From Lachnospiraceae bacterium (lineage in GTDB: Bacteria; Bacillota; Clostridia; Lachnospirales; Lachnospiraceae): a stretch of DNA of 64,000 nucleotides. The stretch's first letter is position 1, and every line of letters begins with the position of its first letter. A program made the translations under genes and the position numbers. The notes beneath the pieces were generated by a model, which saw only the letters and a program-made list of their open reading frames with translations, searched no databases and was not told the origin of the DNA. This document shows positions 53,269 through 62,902 of this stretch, piece after piece. The stretch is from assembly GCA_015056885.1 (NCBI GenBank), contig SVFL01000005.1, positions 29,410-93,409 of the forward strand. Direction: 5' to 3'.

Positions 53269-53943
53269 TTATTTTTCTTCTTTTTTCTCTACATCCAGCT
53301 TATTTTTCTTGGTAAGGTAAGTCTTGCGCTCCTCACCACGCACCAAACGCTTAATATTCTCTCTGTGACGCCAAAATGCCATAGCTGCCAATGCAAAAGC
53401 CAACACATACATCTCAATCAATGTTTCCTGAGATGCCGGCTCAAACACACCCAGTTGCCCTAATATAATTGTCTCCACAACCACTCCTACATAGAGAAGA
53501 AGTGAACCCAAAGACACATAATGTGTAACAAAAAATACTACAAAAAACAAAGTTGCACACACAGGGATATAATAAGGATGCAACGCTACAACCATTCCTG
53601 CTGTAGCTGCAATTCCTTTACCACCCTTAAATCCCATATAAAAAGGAAAATTATGCCCCAAAATAGCGCCGGCTGCCGCATACAGACTCAGCAGATATAC
53701 AGTATCGGGATGACTTTCCCCAAAAATCAGTTTCGTCACCCAGACTGCCAGTGCACACTTCAACAAATCGCCTAAAAAAACAATCAGGCCTGCTTTCTTG
53801 CCAAGCACACGCAGCGCATTGGTCGTTCCGGAATTACCACTGCCGTGCTCTCTGATATCGATGCCATGGGCTTTGCCGTAAATAAATGCAGTCTGAAAAA
53901 GACCAAACACATAACCGATGGCTACACAAATTAATCTTTCCAT
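53269..53943 (-). CDS. plsY: Acyl-phosphate:glycerol-3-phosphate acyltransferase PlsY
   Basis: A 224-residue five-helix membrane enzyme making lysophosphatidic acid. The three PlsY motifs are present: GSGNSGTTNALRVLG, GHNFPFYMGFKGGKGIA, and a C-terminal HREN segment (FWRHRENIKRL). The ATG at 53943 has GGAG seven bases upstream; a TTG two codons earlier is not used. A Lys/Glu-rich tail of about 25 residues follows the last helix. Confidence 0.95.
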   Translation of the reverse strand: MERLICVAIGYVFGLFQTAFIYGKAHGIDIREHGSGNSGTTNALRVLGKKAGLIVFLGDLLKCALAVWVTKLIFGESHPDTVYLLSLYAAAGAILGHNFPFYMGFKGGKGIAATAGMVVALHPYYIPVCATLFFVVFFVTHYVSLGSLLLYVGVVVETIILGQLGVFEPASQETLIEMYVLAFALAAMAFWRHRENIKRLVRGEERKTYLTKKNKLDVEKKEEK

Positions 53944-53961
53944 TATCAATCTCCGTATATT

Positions 53962-55299
53962 TTATTTTTCTTCATTTCTCTCTCTGATAATAAATCTCAG
54001 TGGTGTACCCTTGAATCCAAAAGTATCACGGATTTGATTCTCAATATATCTTGTGTATGAAAAATGCATCAGTTCCTTGTCATTCACAAAAATAACAAAT
54101 GTAGGGGGCTTCACCGCAACCTGAGTGATATAGTACAAACGCAGTCTCTTACCTTTGTCTGATGGAGGTTGCTGCATAGCCACTGCCTCTGCCATAATCT
54201 CATTAAGCACACCGGTGGACACTCGCATAGCGTGATTCTCACTTACCATATCAATGGTCTCAAAAAGCTTGGGCAGACGCTGTCCTGTCTTTGCAGATAC
54301 AAACAAAATCTCTGCATAAGGCATAAAGGACAAAGTATTTCTAACCTTCTCCGTGAAACGATAGATGGTCTTATCATCCTTCTCCAAAGCATCCCATTTA
54401 TTTACTGCAATAATAACAGCCTTGCCTCTGTCATGGGCAATGCCAGCAATCTTGGCATCCTGTTCGGTAACACCTTCCACAGCATCAATCATCAGCACTA
54501 CAATCTCCGCTCTCTCTACCGCACTGACGGTACGAACAATCATGTAACGCTCCAGTTCTTCCTTAATCTTGTTCTTACGGCGCAAACCTGCTGTATCAAT
54601 AAAGACATACTCTTTATCATTAAAGGTAACCTCAGTATCTACCGCATCTCTGGTCGTGCCTGCAATATCAGATACAATCAGTCTGTCCTCACCAAGCAGC
54701 TTGTTAATCAGGGAGGACTTGCCTACATTGGGCTTACCAATGATGGCAACACGGGGACGCTCATCCTCCTCTTCCTCTTCACTGATATCAGGGAAGTGAG
54801 ACACTACTTCCTCCAGCATATCCCCCAACCCCATACGGTTTGCCGCAGAAATTGCATGAGGGTCTCCAATACCCAGATTATAGAACTCATAAACATCAGC
54901 CATATACTTTTGGAAACTATCCACTTTATTAACTACTAATACCACAGGCTTGTGAGAACGTCTCAGCATATCCGCCACCTTGGCATCGGAATCCTGTAAT
55001 CCCTGTTTTACATCTACAAGGAAAATAATTACATCTGCAGTCTCCATGGCGATTTCCGCCTGCATACGCATCTGGGACAAAATTACATCCTTGGAATCGG
55101 GCTCAATACCACCGGTATCAATCAAGGTAAAATTCCTGTCAAGCCAGGTAACGTCCGCATAAATACGGTCTCTGGTAATACCGGGAGTATCCTTTACAAT
55201 TGATATATTCTCTCCTGCCAATGCATTAAACAATGTGGACTTTCCTACATTGGGACGGCCAACCACTGCTACAATCGGCTTGGATTTTCTGTTTGCCAT
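53962..55299 (-). CDS. der: Ribosome-associated GTPase Der (EngA)
   Basis: A 445-residue double GTPase required for 50S subunit assembly. G1 motifs are GRPNVGKST (residues 11-19) and GKPNVGKSS in the second domain. G3 DTGG and DTAG, and G4 NKVD and NKWD, are intact. A C-terminal KH-like domain ends the protein. It heads plsY-gpsA, with a 12-18 base gap, and follows a DUF512 protein, an order common in Clostridia. Confidence 0.97.
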   Translation of the reverse strand: MANRKSKPIVAVVGRPNVGKSTLFNALAGENISIVKDTPGITRDRIYADVTWLDRNFTLIDTGGIEPDSKDVILSQMRMQAEIAMETADVIIFLVDVKQGLQDSDAKVADMLRRSHKPVVLVVNKVDSFQKYMADVYEFYNLGIGDPHAISAANRMGLGDMLEEVVSHFPDISEEEEEDERPRVAIIGKPNVGKSSLINKLLGEDRLIVSDIAGTTRDAVDTEVTFNDKEYVFIDTAGLRRKNKIKEELERYMIVRTVSAVERAEIVVLMIDAVEGVTEQDAKIAGIAHDRGKAVIIAVNKWDALEKDDKTIYRFTEKVRNTLSFMPYAEILFVSAKTGQRLPKLFETIDMVSENHAMRVSTGVLNEIMAEAVAMQQPPSDKGKRLRLYYITQVAVKPPTFVIFVNDKELMHFSYTRYIENQIRDTFGFKGTPLRFIIRERNEEK

Positions 55300-55346
55300 T
55301 TCAAATCTCCTGTTCTGTTGCTTCTGTTAATCACTACGTCCGGACT

Positions 55347-56705
55347 CTACTCTAACACTTCGAGTACGGCCTCCAAAAAATCATATCCACTAGATTTTAC
55401 AATATAAATCGGAACTTGTAAAGTTTCTTCCAACTCAGATACGGTCAAATCGTCCAAAAAGACGGTTTCACCACTGCGAAGTACATTCTGGGGCAGATAT
55501 ACCCGTTCACCTAAATCTTTCTCTTTAAGCTGTGCAGCAATATCCTGGCCTGTCAGAAGTCCCGACACAGTAATCCGCTCCCCAAAGAAGTCATTACAAA
55601 TTCCATAAACATGAATGTCCAACTGAGGAAACTGCTCCATCACAGCATCACACATACGCTGAATATAAGGCAGTGCCAAAAGGCCTGTAACCATGGAAAT
55701 TGTATGCTTCTGCATGGCATCATCCGTTTTACAACAAAACTTTGCAGCCTCCGGACATACTTCATCCAGACGCGCTAATCCATCGTTAAACTCATCCAAC
55801 AGAAGCCTTAACATACCCACGCCGTTTTCCAGCTGCAAATAGCCGTCATATCGTTCTTCCTCCGGTAGTTCCTCTTCTGCAAGCACATACCATTCATCGC
55901 TGGCATGAATAAAATGACAACCATACTTTTCAAAGCATTCCTGTTGATATCTGTGAATCAGTTCCAGAACCGCTTTGGCATCTTCCTTCTCAAAAGGCTC
56001 CAAAGGATATAAACCATCTCTATATTTTGACAATCCCACCGGAACGACAGACACGCTCTGCAGATTAGGAATATACTTCATAAGCTCCTTGATGCTATAC
56101 TCCAACTCTGCGCCATCATTTACCCCCTTACAGAGCACAATCTGCCCATTCATAACAATGTCCGCTTCATTCAGTCTGTCCACTTTCTTCAGCGCTTCTC
56201 CTGCAAAACGATTGTTTAACATCTTACAGCGAAGCTCTGGATTCATAGTCTGAAAAGAAATATTAATGGGCGAAAGATGGTATCTGCAAATTCTCTCAAT
56301 ATCATGGTCAGACATATTAGTCAGGGTCACATAATTGCCCTGCAAAAAGGAAAGCCTGGAATCATCATCCTTAAAATATAAAGTCTCCCTCATTCCCTTA
56401 GGCATCTGGTCAATAAAACAGAAAATACATTTATTATGACACCTGCGATAATCATCCATCAGTCCGTTATCAAATTCAATGCCCAAATCTTCATCCGGGT
56501 CCTTGTCGATTTCTAAAAGCCACTGCTCTCCGTCCGATTTCTCCACGAGCATCTCAATATAGCTGTCCTGAATAAGAAACTGATAGTCAAAGATATCCTC
56601 TATTTCCGTATTATCGATTGCGAGAATTTTATCTCCGGCTTCCAACTCCAGTTCCTGTGCAATACTGTTTTCTTTAATTGATTTTATAATATGTTGTTTC
56701 TTCAT
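55347..56705 (-). CDS. DUF512 family radical-SAM-like protein with PDZ domain
   Basis: A 452-residue protein. An N-terminal PDZ-like domain (IKSIKENSIAQELELEAGDKILAIDN) is followed by a radical-SAM-type CxxxCxxC (CHNKCIFCFIDQMPKGMR, near residue 90), a TIM-barrel-like middle, and a C-terminal DUF512 region (MVTGLLALPY, NDFFGERITVSGLLTGQDI). Function is unknown; the family nearly always sits next to der, suggesting a ribosome or tRNA link. GAGGAG lies before the ATG. Confidence 0.9.
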   Translation of the reverse strand: MKKQHIIKSIKENSIAQELELEAGDKILAIDNTEIEDIFDYQFLIQDSYIEMLVEKSDGEQWLLEIDKDPDEDLGIEFDNGLMDDYRRCHNKCIFCFIDQMPKGMRETLYFKDDDSRLSFLQGNYVTLTNMSDHDIERICRYHLSPINISFQTMNPELRCKMLNNRFAGEALKKVDRLNEADIVMNGQIVLCKGVNDGAELEYSIKELMKYIPNLQSVSVVPVGLSKYRDGLYPLEPFEKEDAKAVLELIHRYQQECFEKYGCHFIHASDEWYVLAEEELPEEERYDGYLQLENGVGMLRLLLDEFNDGLARLDEVCPEAAKFCCKTDDAMQKHTISMVTGLLALPYIQRMCDAVMEQFPQLDIHVYGICNDFFGERITVSGLLTGQDIAAQLKEKDLGERVYLPQNVLRSGETVFLDDLTVSELEETLQVPIYIVKSSGYDFLEAVLEVLE

Positions 56706-56727
56706 TTTAATCTCCTCACTATCTACA

Positions 56728-56756
56728 ATAATACAAGAAATTCCTTGACGTGTCAC
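56728..56756 (-). promoter_or_regulatory. Promoter of the DUF512-der-plsY-gpsA operon
   Basis: Minus-strand GTGACA (56751-56756), 17-bp spacer, TATTAT (56728-56733), 23 bases before the DUF512 ATG. Confidence 0.65.
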
Positions 56757-56845
56757 TAGCAGAATGTTATAAATTATATGGTAGATTTTATTTTTCTACT
56801 TAAATATATACATTTCTATTACAAAATACCATTTGGAGGAACATC

Positions 56846-58039
56846 ATGCCCAATTTACGAGAACTGGAAAATGCAATGCCTGTAGCCCCTTTAAAAATTG
56901 TAGCTCTGCCTTCTGCAGAGAAAATGGGCCGCAGAATTAATGATTATATGGTAAATTTCCGTAAAAGCATTAAAAACGACAAAGTAAAAAATGACCCTGC
57001 ATTTCACGGTTATATTGAAGAAAATTATATTGCAGATGTAAGCATTCCCCGTTTTGGAAGCGGTGAGGCCAAAGCAGAATTCAACGAGTCCATCCGCGGT
57101 AAAGATGTATTTGTTTTGGTTGATGTCTGTAACCATAGCATTACATATAATATGAACGGCTACACCAATCACATGTCTCCCGATGATCATTATCAGGATT
57201 TAAAACGTGTTATCGCAGCATGTAACGGCAAAGCTCACCGAATTAATGTAATTATGCCCTTCCTGTATGAAGGCAGACAGCACAAAAGAAGTGGCCGAGA
57301 GTCCCTTGACTGTGCATATGCATTGAAAGAGCTTCGCGACATGGGCGTATCCAATTTCATCACCTTTGATGCTCACGACCCCAGAGTAGCCAACTCTACC
57401 CCTTTGAACGGATTTGACAATTTCACTCCGCCTTACCAGTTTATCAAGGCATTACTTAGTGCCGAGGATGATTTGATTATTGACAAGGACCATCTTTTGG
57501 TTATCAGCCCCGATGAGGGTGCTTTGGACCGCGCAATCTACTTTGCAACCGTTCTTGGTGTAGATACCGGTATGTTCTACAAACGCCGCGACTATTCTAC
57601 TATTGTAAACGGCAAGAACCCTATTGTAGCACATGAATTCTTAGGTGACAATATCGAAGGCAAGGATATCATCATTATCGACGATATGATTTCCTCCGGC
57701 GGAAGCATGTTAGATACAGCCCGTCAGTTGAAAAAAATGAACGCACGTCGCGTATTTATCTGCTGTACCTTTGGACTGTTTACCGACGGTTTAGATGCTT
57801 TTGATGCAGCTTATGAGAGAGGCGATTTTGATAAGGTGGTAACCACCAACCTGACCTACCTCGACCCCAATCTCTACACCAAGCCTTACTTTATCGAGGC
57901 TGATATGAGCAAGTTTATCACTTCCATCATTGACTTTATGAATCATGATGTATCTCTCTCCAACGTACTTGCTACCACCGAGAAAATCCATGGCATTCTT
58001 GATGCATATAACGAGCGCAGAAATAATGTAGAAGCATAA
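56846..58039 (+). CDS. prs: Ribose-phosphate pyrophosphokinase, long clostridial form
   Basis: A 397-residue PRPP synthetase, some 80 residues longer than classical enzymes, mainly through an extended N-terminus and an insert near the end. FGSGEAKAEFNESIRGKDVFVL, MPFLYEGRQHKRSGRESLDCAYAL with FDAHDP, and the PRPP-binding loop IIIIDDMISSGGSM near residue 275 identify it. TTTGGAGG precedes the ATG. PRPP feeds nucleotide synthesis and salvage. It is a lone plus-strand gene sharing a terminator with the convergent aldolase gene. Confidence 0.93.
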   Translation: MPNLRELENAMPVAPLKIVALPSAEKMGRRINDYMVNFRKSIKNDKVKNDPAFHGYIEENYIADVSIPRFGSGEAKAEFNESIRGKDVFVLVDVCNHSITYNMNGYTNHMSPDDHYQDLKRVIAACNGKAHRINVIMPFLYEGRQHKRSGRESLDCAYALKELRDMGVSNFITFDAHDPRVANSTPLNGFDNFTPPYQFIKALLSAEDDLIIDKDHLLVISPDEGALDRAIYFATVLGVDTGMFYKRRDYSTIVNGKNPIVAHEFLGDNIEGKDIIIIDDMISSGGSMLDTARQLKKMNARRVFICCTFGLFTDGLDAFDAAYERGDFDKVVTTNLTYLDPNLYTKPYFIEADMSKFITSIIDFMNHDVSLSNVLATTEKIHGILDAYNERRNNVEA

Positions 58040-58044
58040 ACTTC

Positions 58045-58072
58045 AGGGCAGACGCCAAATGGCATCTGCCCT
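58045..58072. terminator. Bidirectional terminator between prs and the aldolase gene
   Basis: AGGGCAGACGCC / GGCATCTGCCCT (58045-58056 with 58061-58072), a 12-bp stem with one mismatch, four-base loop and GATTCTTTT on the plus side. It serves convergent genes ending at 58039 and 58080. Confidence 0.85.
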
Positions 58073-58079
58073 GATTCTT

Positions 58080-59060
58080 TTACTCCATATTGTCTAACAA
58101 TTCCTGATAGAATCTGGAATAATCCTCTCTCTTATCTCCCATGAACTTAATCGCAGCGGAAGGATGAGAATTCAGCACTCCGGTAAGCAGATAAGGAATA
58201 TCATATCCCCATACACTGCCTTTCTCCTTCTCAGCCTTAATGTACTTCTCCACAAAATCCATAACAGGCACCAAATTGTACTTGGGATTTCTAAGGAACG
58301 CCAGCAAAGACTCCATATAGCAGTTACCTGCACCACGACCCATACCGCTTACAGTAGCATCCAGAAGGCTTGCGCCCTTACTTGCTGCCTCAATAGTATT
58401 AGCAAAAGCAAGTTGCTGGTTATTATGTGCATGAATGCCGATTCTCTTGCCATGCTTCTCAGCAATATCCATATATTTATCAGTCAGTCTGCGCACCTGT
58501 TCCGGATAGAATGCCCCAAAGCTGTCCACCAGATAAATCACATCTACATCACTCTCTGCAAGAATCTCCAAACCATTGTAAAGCTCTTCCTCACGCACCT
58601 TTGAAATAGCCATGATATTTACTGTAGTCTCATAACCTTTCTCATGTGCATCCTGAATCATCTCAATTGCAGCAGGAATCTGGTGAATATAAGTTGCGGT
58701 ACGCACCATATCAATGACACTGTCTTCCTTCTTCAAAATATCATTCTTATAATCTGTTCTGCCCACATCCGTCATTACAGAAATCTTTAAATCAAAATCA
58801 TTATTTCCAACAACCGCACGGATATCCTCTTCCTCACAGAATTTCCACTTGCCATAGTCTTCCTTTTTGAAAATCTCCTTGGAAGCCTTATAACCAAACT
58901 CCATATAGTCAACACCGGCCTTGATATTGGTACGGTACAAATCCTTTACAAACTCATCTGAGAATGCAAAATTATTAACCAGTCCACCATCACGCAGTGT
59001 ACAGTCAACCACCTTAATATCCGGTCTGAATGCAATTAAATTACCCTTGTTCTGTTCCAT
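58080..59060 (-). CDS. HMGL-like (DRE-TIM) aldolase-family protein
   Basis: A 326-residue protein of the DRE-TIM metallolyase superfamily (HMG-CoA lyase / 4-hydroxy-2-oxovalerate aldolase / isopropylmalate synthase). VVDCTLRDGGLVNNF supplies the catalytic Arg-Asp. GIHAHNNQQLAFANTIEA and SGMGRGAGNCYME supply the divalent-metal His and Gly-rich loop. The closest recognisable group is 4-hydroxy-2-oxovalerate aldolase-like, but no degradation pathway genes are near, so the substrate is unknown. GGAGG precedes the ATG; about 150 bases of structured leader separate it from a strong promoter. Confidence 0.85.
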   Translation of the reverse strand: MEQNKGNLIAFRPDIKVVDCTLRDGGLVNNFAFSDEFVKDLYRTNIKAGVDYMEFGYKASKEIFKKEDYGKWKFCEEEDIRAVVGNNDFDLKISVMTDVGRTDYKNDILKKEDSVIDMVRTATYIHQIPAAIEMIQDAHEKGYETTVNIMAISKVREEELYNGLEILAESDVDVIYLVDSFGAFYPEQVRRLTDKYMDIAEKHGKRIGIHAHNNQQLAFANTIEAASKGASLLDATVSGMGRGAGNCYMESLLAFLRNPKYNLVPVMDFVEKYIKAEKEKGSVWGYDIPYLLTGVLNSHPSAAIKFMGDKREDYSRFYQELLDNME

Positions 59061-59214
59061 AATATCCTCCAGGTATACTTTTATATTATTTCAGGCTAAA
59101 CGTTCGGTCTTCTAAAACATTCGTTGTACACGGCGTTTGGCAGCCTTCTGTGTGCTTACCGTCATGTTCTATCGCGCTTTAAACCGTTACACTTTAAAGC
59201 CTTAAAGTGTTTAT
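59061..59214 (-). other. Structured leader of the aldolase gene
   Basis: The minus-strand transcript would begin with a hairpin at about 59192-59213 (ACACTTTAA / TTAAAGTGT). Later AGGCT-AAACG pairs with CGTTT-AGCCT around 59090-59140. No known riboswitch was recognised and there is no strong T-tract terminator. It may be a regulatory RNA element; this is inference from pairing. Confidence 0.4.
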
Positions 59215-59243
59215 ATATTACATCTTTTATTCATAGTTGTCAA
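59215..59243 (-). promoter_or_regulatory. Promoter of the aldolase gene
   Basis: Minus-strand TTGACA (59238-59243), 17-bp spacer, TAATAT (59215-59220). Confidence 0.82.
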
Positions 59244-59389
59244 TATGCTATGGAATTTTTTATTATTTTATCTTTATCAGGCAACACTGCTCTAAACAGA
59301 AAAAAATTGAGGATTCGGGCATAGGAGCATATTTTTCCTATGCCCAAAAACTATATAAAATACTGTTTAAAAATGTTTAGTGCCCACAA
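59244..59389. other. Gene-free stretch between the aldolase promoter and gdhA terminator
   Basis: No gene seen. It contains a perfect 10-bp inverted repeat GGGCATAGGA/TCCTATGCCC (59317-59326 with 59336-59345) without a T-tract immediately after it on either strand. Confidence 0.5.
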
Positions 59390-59418
59390 ATTAAAGCCAC
59401 CTTAATGGTGGCTTTAAT
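59390..59418 (-). terminator. Terminator of gdhA
   Basis: ATTAAAGCCACC / GGTGGCTTTAAT (59390-59401 with 59407-59418), 12-bp stem, followed by TTT on the minus strand, 30 bases after the gdhA stop. Confidence 0.8.
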
Positions 59419-59448
59419 TACTGTTCCTAAATATACATAGCTTATCTT

Positions 59449-60810
<1,362 letters not shown>

Positions 60811-60839
60811 TTAAACTAAGTGTAAATCTTGCGTTTTTA

Positions 60840-60868
60840 ATTATATACTGAAATCAAAAAATGCACAA
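60840..60868 (-). promoter_or_regulatory. Promoter of gdhA
   Basis: Minus-strand TTGTGC (60863-60868), 17-bp spacer, TATAAT (60840-60845), 45 bases before the start codon. Confidence 0.72.
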
Positions 60869-60948
60869 CCTACTTTATCGCTCTAAATTATAAAAGTTTT
60901 TTATCTGTTTTCATGCATTTTGCACAAAAATTATACATGTATACAATC

Positions 60949-61380
60949 TTATAAATAATCCTGCAAGTTCTTGATACTCTTCTGTTGAAACTCCATTAAT
61001 TGTCTTGCTAATGCCCGAGGTTTCTCTCCTGCCTCCTCATTGTTTCTAAGCACCCTTTCTAACTGTACTCGTCCCTCATTACGCTCTCGAATCATTAATT
61101 CTGCAATTCTACCGGTACTGGTATTCAAAAGGGTATTATAATGTATAGCCGCCTTCAATTTCATATCTGCAAGCTGATTACTTCTGTAAGGGGTTGCATT
61201 CTCATCCAAAAGCGCTTGCATGGCTTCCCCGCGAATCTGAGCATATTTCAAAGATTGTCTTGATATCTGCAAAGACAAATCTGTATCATACACCTTGTCC
61301 CATACTGTCTCTATAGCAGTAATTGCATTTTCAGCATTCCGCTGTATTTCCCTGTAAACGGCTTCTTCCTGCGCCTTCAT
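60949..61380 (-). CDS. Uncharacterised all-helical protein, 143 residues
   Basis: I do not recognise the family. The protein is hydrophilic and predicted almost wholly alpha-helical, with no signal or membrane segment (for example EAVYREIQRNAENAITAIETVW and LERVLRNNEEAGEKPRALARQL). Regular heptad-like spacing suggests coiled-coil or a helical bundle. AAGGAGG lies at an ideal distance before the ATG at 61380. Located between gdhA and the SH3 protein gene, downstream of that gene's terminator. Confidence 0.78.
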   Translation of the reverse strand: MKAQEEAVYREIQRNAENAITAIETVWDKVYDTDLSLQISRQSLKYAQIRGEAMQALLDENATPYRSNQLADMKLKAAIHYNTLLNTSTGRIAELMIRERNEGRVQLERVLRNNEEAGEKPRALARQLMEFQQKSIKNLQDYL

Positions 61381-61410
61381 AGAATACCTCCTTGATAAAC
61401 ACAATTATGC

Positions 61411-61441
61411 AAAAAGGCTCCCTGTATCCACAGGAAGCCTT
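61411..61441 (-). terminator. Terminator of the SH3-protein transcript
   Basis: AAGGCT-CCTGT / ACAGG-AGCCTT (61413-61424 with 61430-61441), one internal mismatch, followed by TTTTT-type sequence on the minus strand. Confidence 0.82.
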
Positions 61442-61498
61442 CTTCTTCTTGTCTATTCTATTATACGCAATTATTTTGGATTTATTCAATCCATACAG

Positions 61499-62704
61499 TT
61501 ACTGTACAAACTCAGCCTTTACATAACCGATTACGCCGCCAAACTTAATTTTGCACCAGTCGCCTTCTCTGCCAATCAGTTCCACACTCTCACCACCAAG
61601 AAGCTTACCAAGCTTCTCTGCAGTCTCACTGGCCTCTGCACGCACATTGACATTGGTGGTCGCGGTAACAGTACCCGTTACCTCTACACCTTCTGCACTA
61701 GGTTGTTGAACGACTTCTTCCATCTGCAAAAATTCAGATTTGATATAACCTTCTTTACCTTCATAAACAAGCTTTGTCCATCCATTTGGACGCACCTCAA
61801 GCACTTCCAGTCTGGCACCTTCCGTAACTTTGCCCAGTTTATCAGCCTGCTGACTGTCAGAACTACGCACATTAACAGTTGTAGTTGCAATCGCATACAT
61901 CGGTCCTGTAGGCACATTACCACCGGACACATCTCCACCGCTCACATCACCGCCACTGACATCACCACCGGATACATCACCTTCCGCCGCGCTCTGCATT
62001 TCAGACCATCTCACGCCGACCGTCATATTAACCTGAGTCATAACCTCCTCAGGATAAGACGCAAGCTCCGGATAAGACTCCTTAAAGGCATCATACTCCG
62101 CAATAACACGATTATTGAACTCTACAACATCATCCTGAGCACACACCATACTGGTGTAATTGTTCAACTCTTCACTGAAATTACCTCTCTTAATATACAG
62201 AGAGCCATCCTCAGCGGTACACACATAATGTGAAGTATATCCCGGAAACTCTTCTTCGTGATTTACAAAAGTCATCCGATAATACACATATACAATCGTC
62301 TCGCCCTCATTCATACCCTTCTTAGTATAAATTTCAATGGCAGGATAGTACTCGATATAATTGGCCTTCTCTTCAAAAGAAAGCATATCCAACTCAGAAA
62401 TCTCATCGCACAAGGTTTTCAAAGTCTCTAAATCACCGATTGCCTGTGCATTGTAATAGTTCATAATCAGTTCCTTGATCGCAGCATCTTCATTCTCTAC
62501 CAACGGAACATTTGCAGAAACATCAACTTCTGTTTCTACACCGGCGGAAGACTCCGGCATAATATCCTCTGCCTTACGACTGCTTACAGCCCCCAATGCC
62601 GCAGAAACCGTAATCGCTACCGCCAAAATACCTACAAGCGGAAATACAATCTTATTGTTCTTTAATATAAAGTCGCCCACAAGGCGCATTTTATCTTTAA
62701 ACAT
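61499..62704 (-). CDS. Membrane-anchored protein with two SH3b domains
   Basis: A 401-residue protein with an N-terminal membrane helix (about 19-42) and the rest outside. An alpha/beta domain (about 70-235) is followed by a low-complexity linker of GDVSG repeats. Two bacterial SH3 domains follow (about 270-330 and 345-401), each with VNVRSSDS/VNVRAEAS and GYIKSEF/GYVKAEF. SH3b domains bind peptidoglycan or peptides, so a cell-envelope role is likely. AAAGGA precedes the ATG. No promoter is seen between this gene and the tRNA-Arg gene 35 bases upstream. Confidence 0.85.
   Translation of the reverse strand: MFKDKMRLVGDFILKNNKIVFPLVGILAVAITVSAALGAVSSRKAEDIMPESSAGVETEVDVSANVPLVENEDAAIKELIMNYYNAQAIGDLETLKTLCDEISELDMLSFEEKANYIEYYPAIEIYTKKGMNEGETIVYVYYRMTFVNHEEEFPGYTSHYVCTAEDGSLYIKRGNFSEELNNYTSMVCAQDDVVEFNNRVIAEYDAFKESYPELASYPEEVMTQVNMTVGVRWSEMQSAAEGDVSGGDVSGGDVSGGDVSGGNVPTGPMYAIATTTVNVRSSDSQQADKLGKVTEGARLEVLEVRPNGWTKLVYEGKEGYIKSEFLQMEEVVQQPSAEGVEVTGTVTATTNVNVRAEASETAEKLGKLLGGESVELIGREGDWCKIKFGGVIGYVKAEFVQ
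61922..61981 (-). repeat. Four 15-bp tandem repeats encoding GDVSG
   Basis: Four consecutive 15-bp units of the form GGTGATGTnnnnGGT encode GDVSG in the linker of the SH3 protein, followed by a degenerate fifth. Such coding repeats often vary in copy number between strains. Confidence 0.88.
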
Positions 62705-62721
62705 AAATAATCCTTTCTACA

Positions 62722-62845
62722 AGTCAGGGTGATGTAAAATGCATCCGGTAGGAATCGAACCTACATTAAAGGCGTCGGAGGCCTCCGTTCTATCCATTAG
62801 ACTACGGATGCAAAAATGTTACAATTTTGTTACATCACCCTGACT
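62722..62845. repeat. 16-bp inverted repeats flanking the tRNA-Arg gene
   Basis: AGTCAGGGTGATGTAA (62722-62737) and TTACATCACCCTGACT (62830-62845) are perfect inverted repeats on either side of the tRNA gene. In a minus-strand precursor the 5' leader and 3' trailer could pair. Confidence 0.9.
62740..62811 (-). tRNA. tRNA-Arg (anticodon CCG)
   Basis: Minus-strand cloverleaf of 72 nt without encoded CCA. The acceptor is GCATCCG/CGGATGC with discriminator A. The anticodon stem is GAGGC/GCCTT with loop CTCCGAC, giving anticodon CCG (reads CGG). The T-arm contains TAGG-TTCGATT-CCTA. Its own promoter lies upstream at 62846-62874. Confidence 0.94.
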
Positions 62846-62874
62846 ATAATATCATAAAAGTTTTATCCTGTCTA
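62846..62874 (-). promoter_or_regulatory. Promoter of tRNA-Arg
   Basis: Minus-strand TAGACA (62869-62874), 17-bp spacer, TATTAT (62846-62851). The predicted start falls within the right arm of the 16-bp inverted repeat. Confidence 0.7.
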
Positions 62875-62902
62875 CCTTGATTTTGTGAAATAAATAAGAA
62901 AA

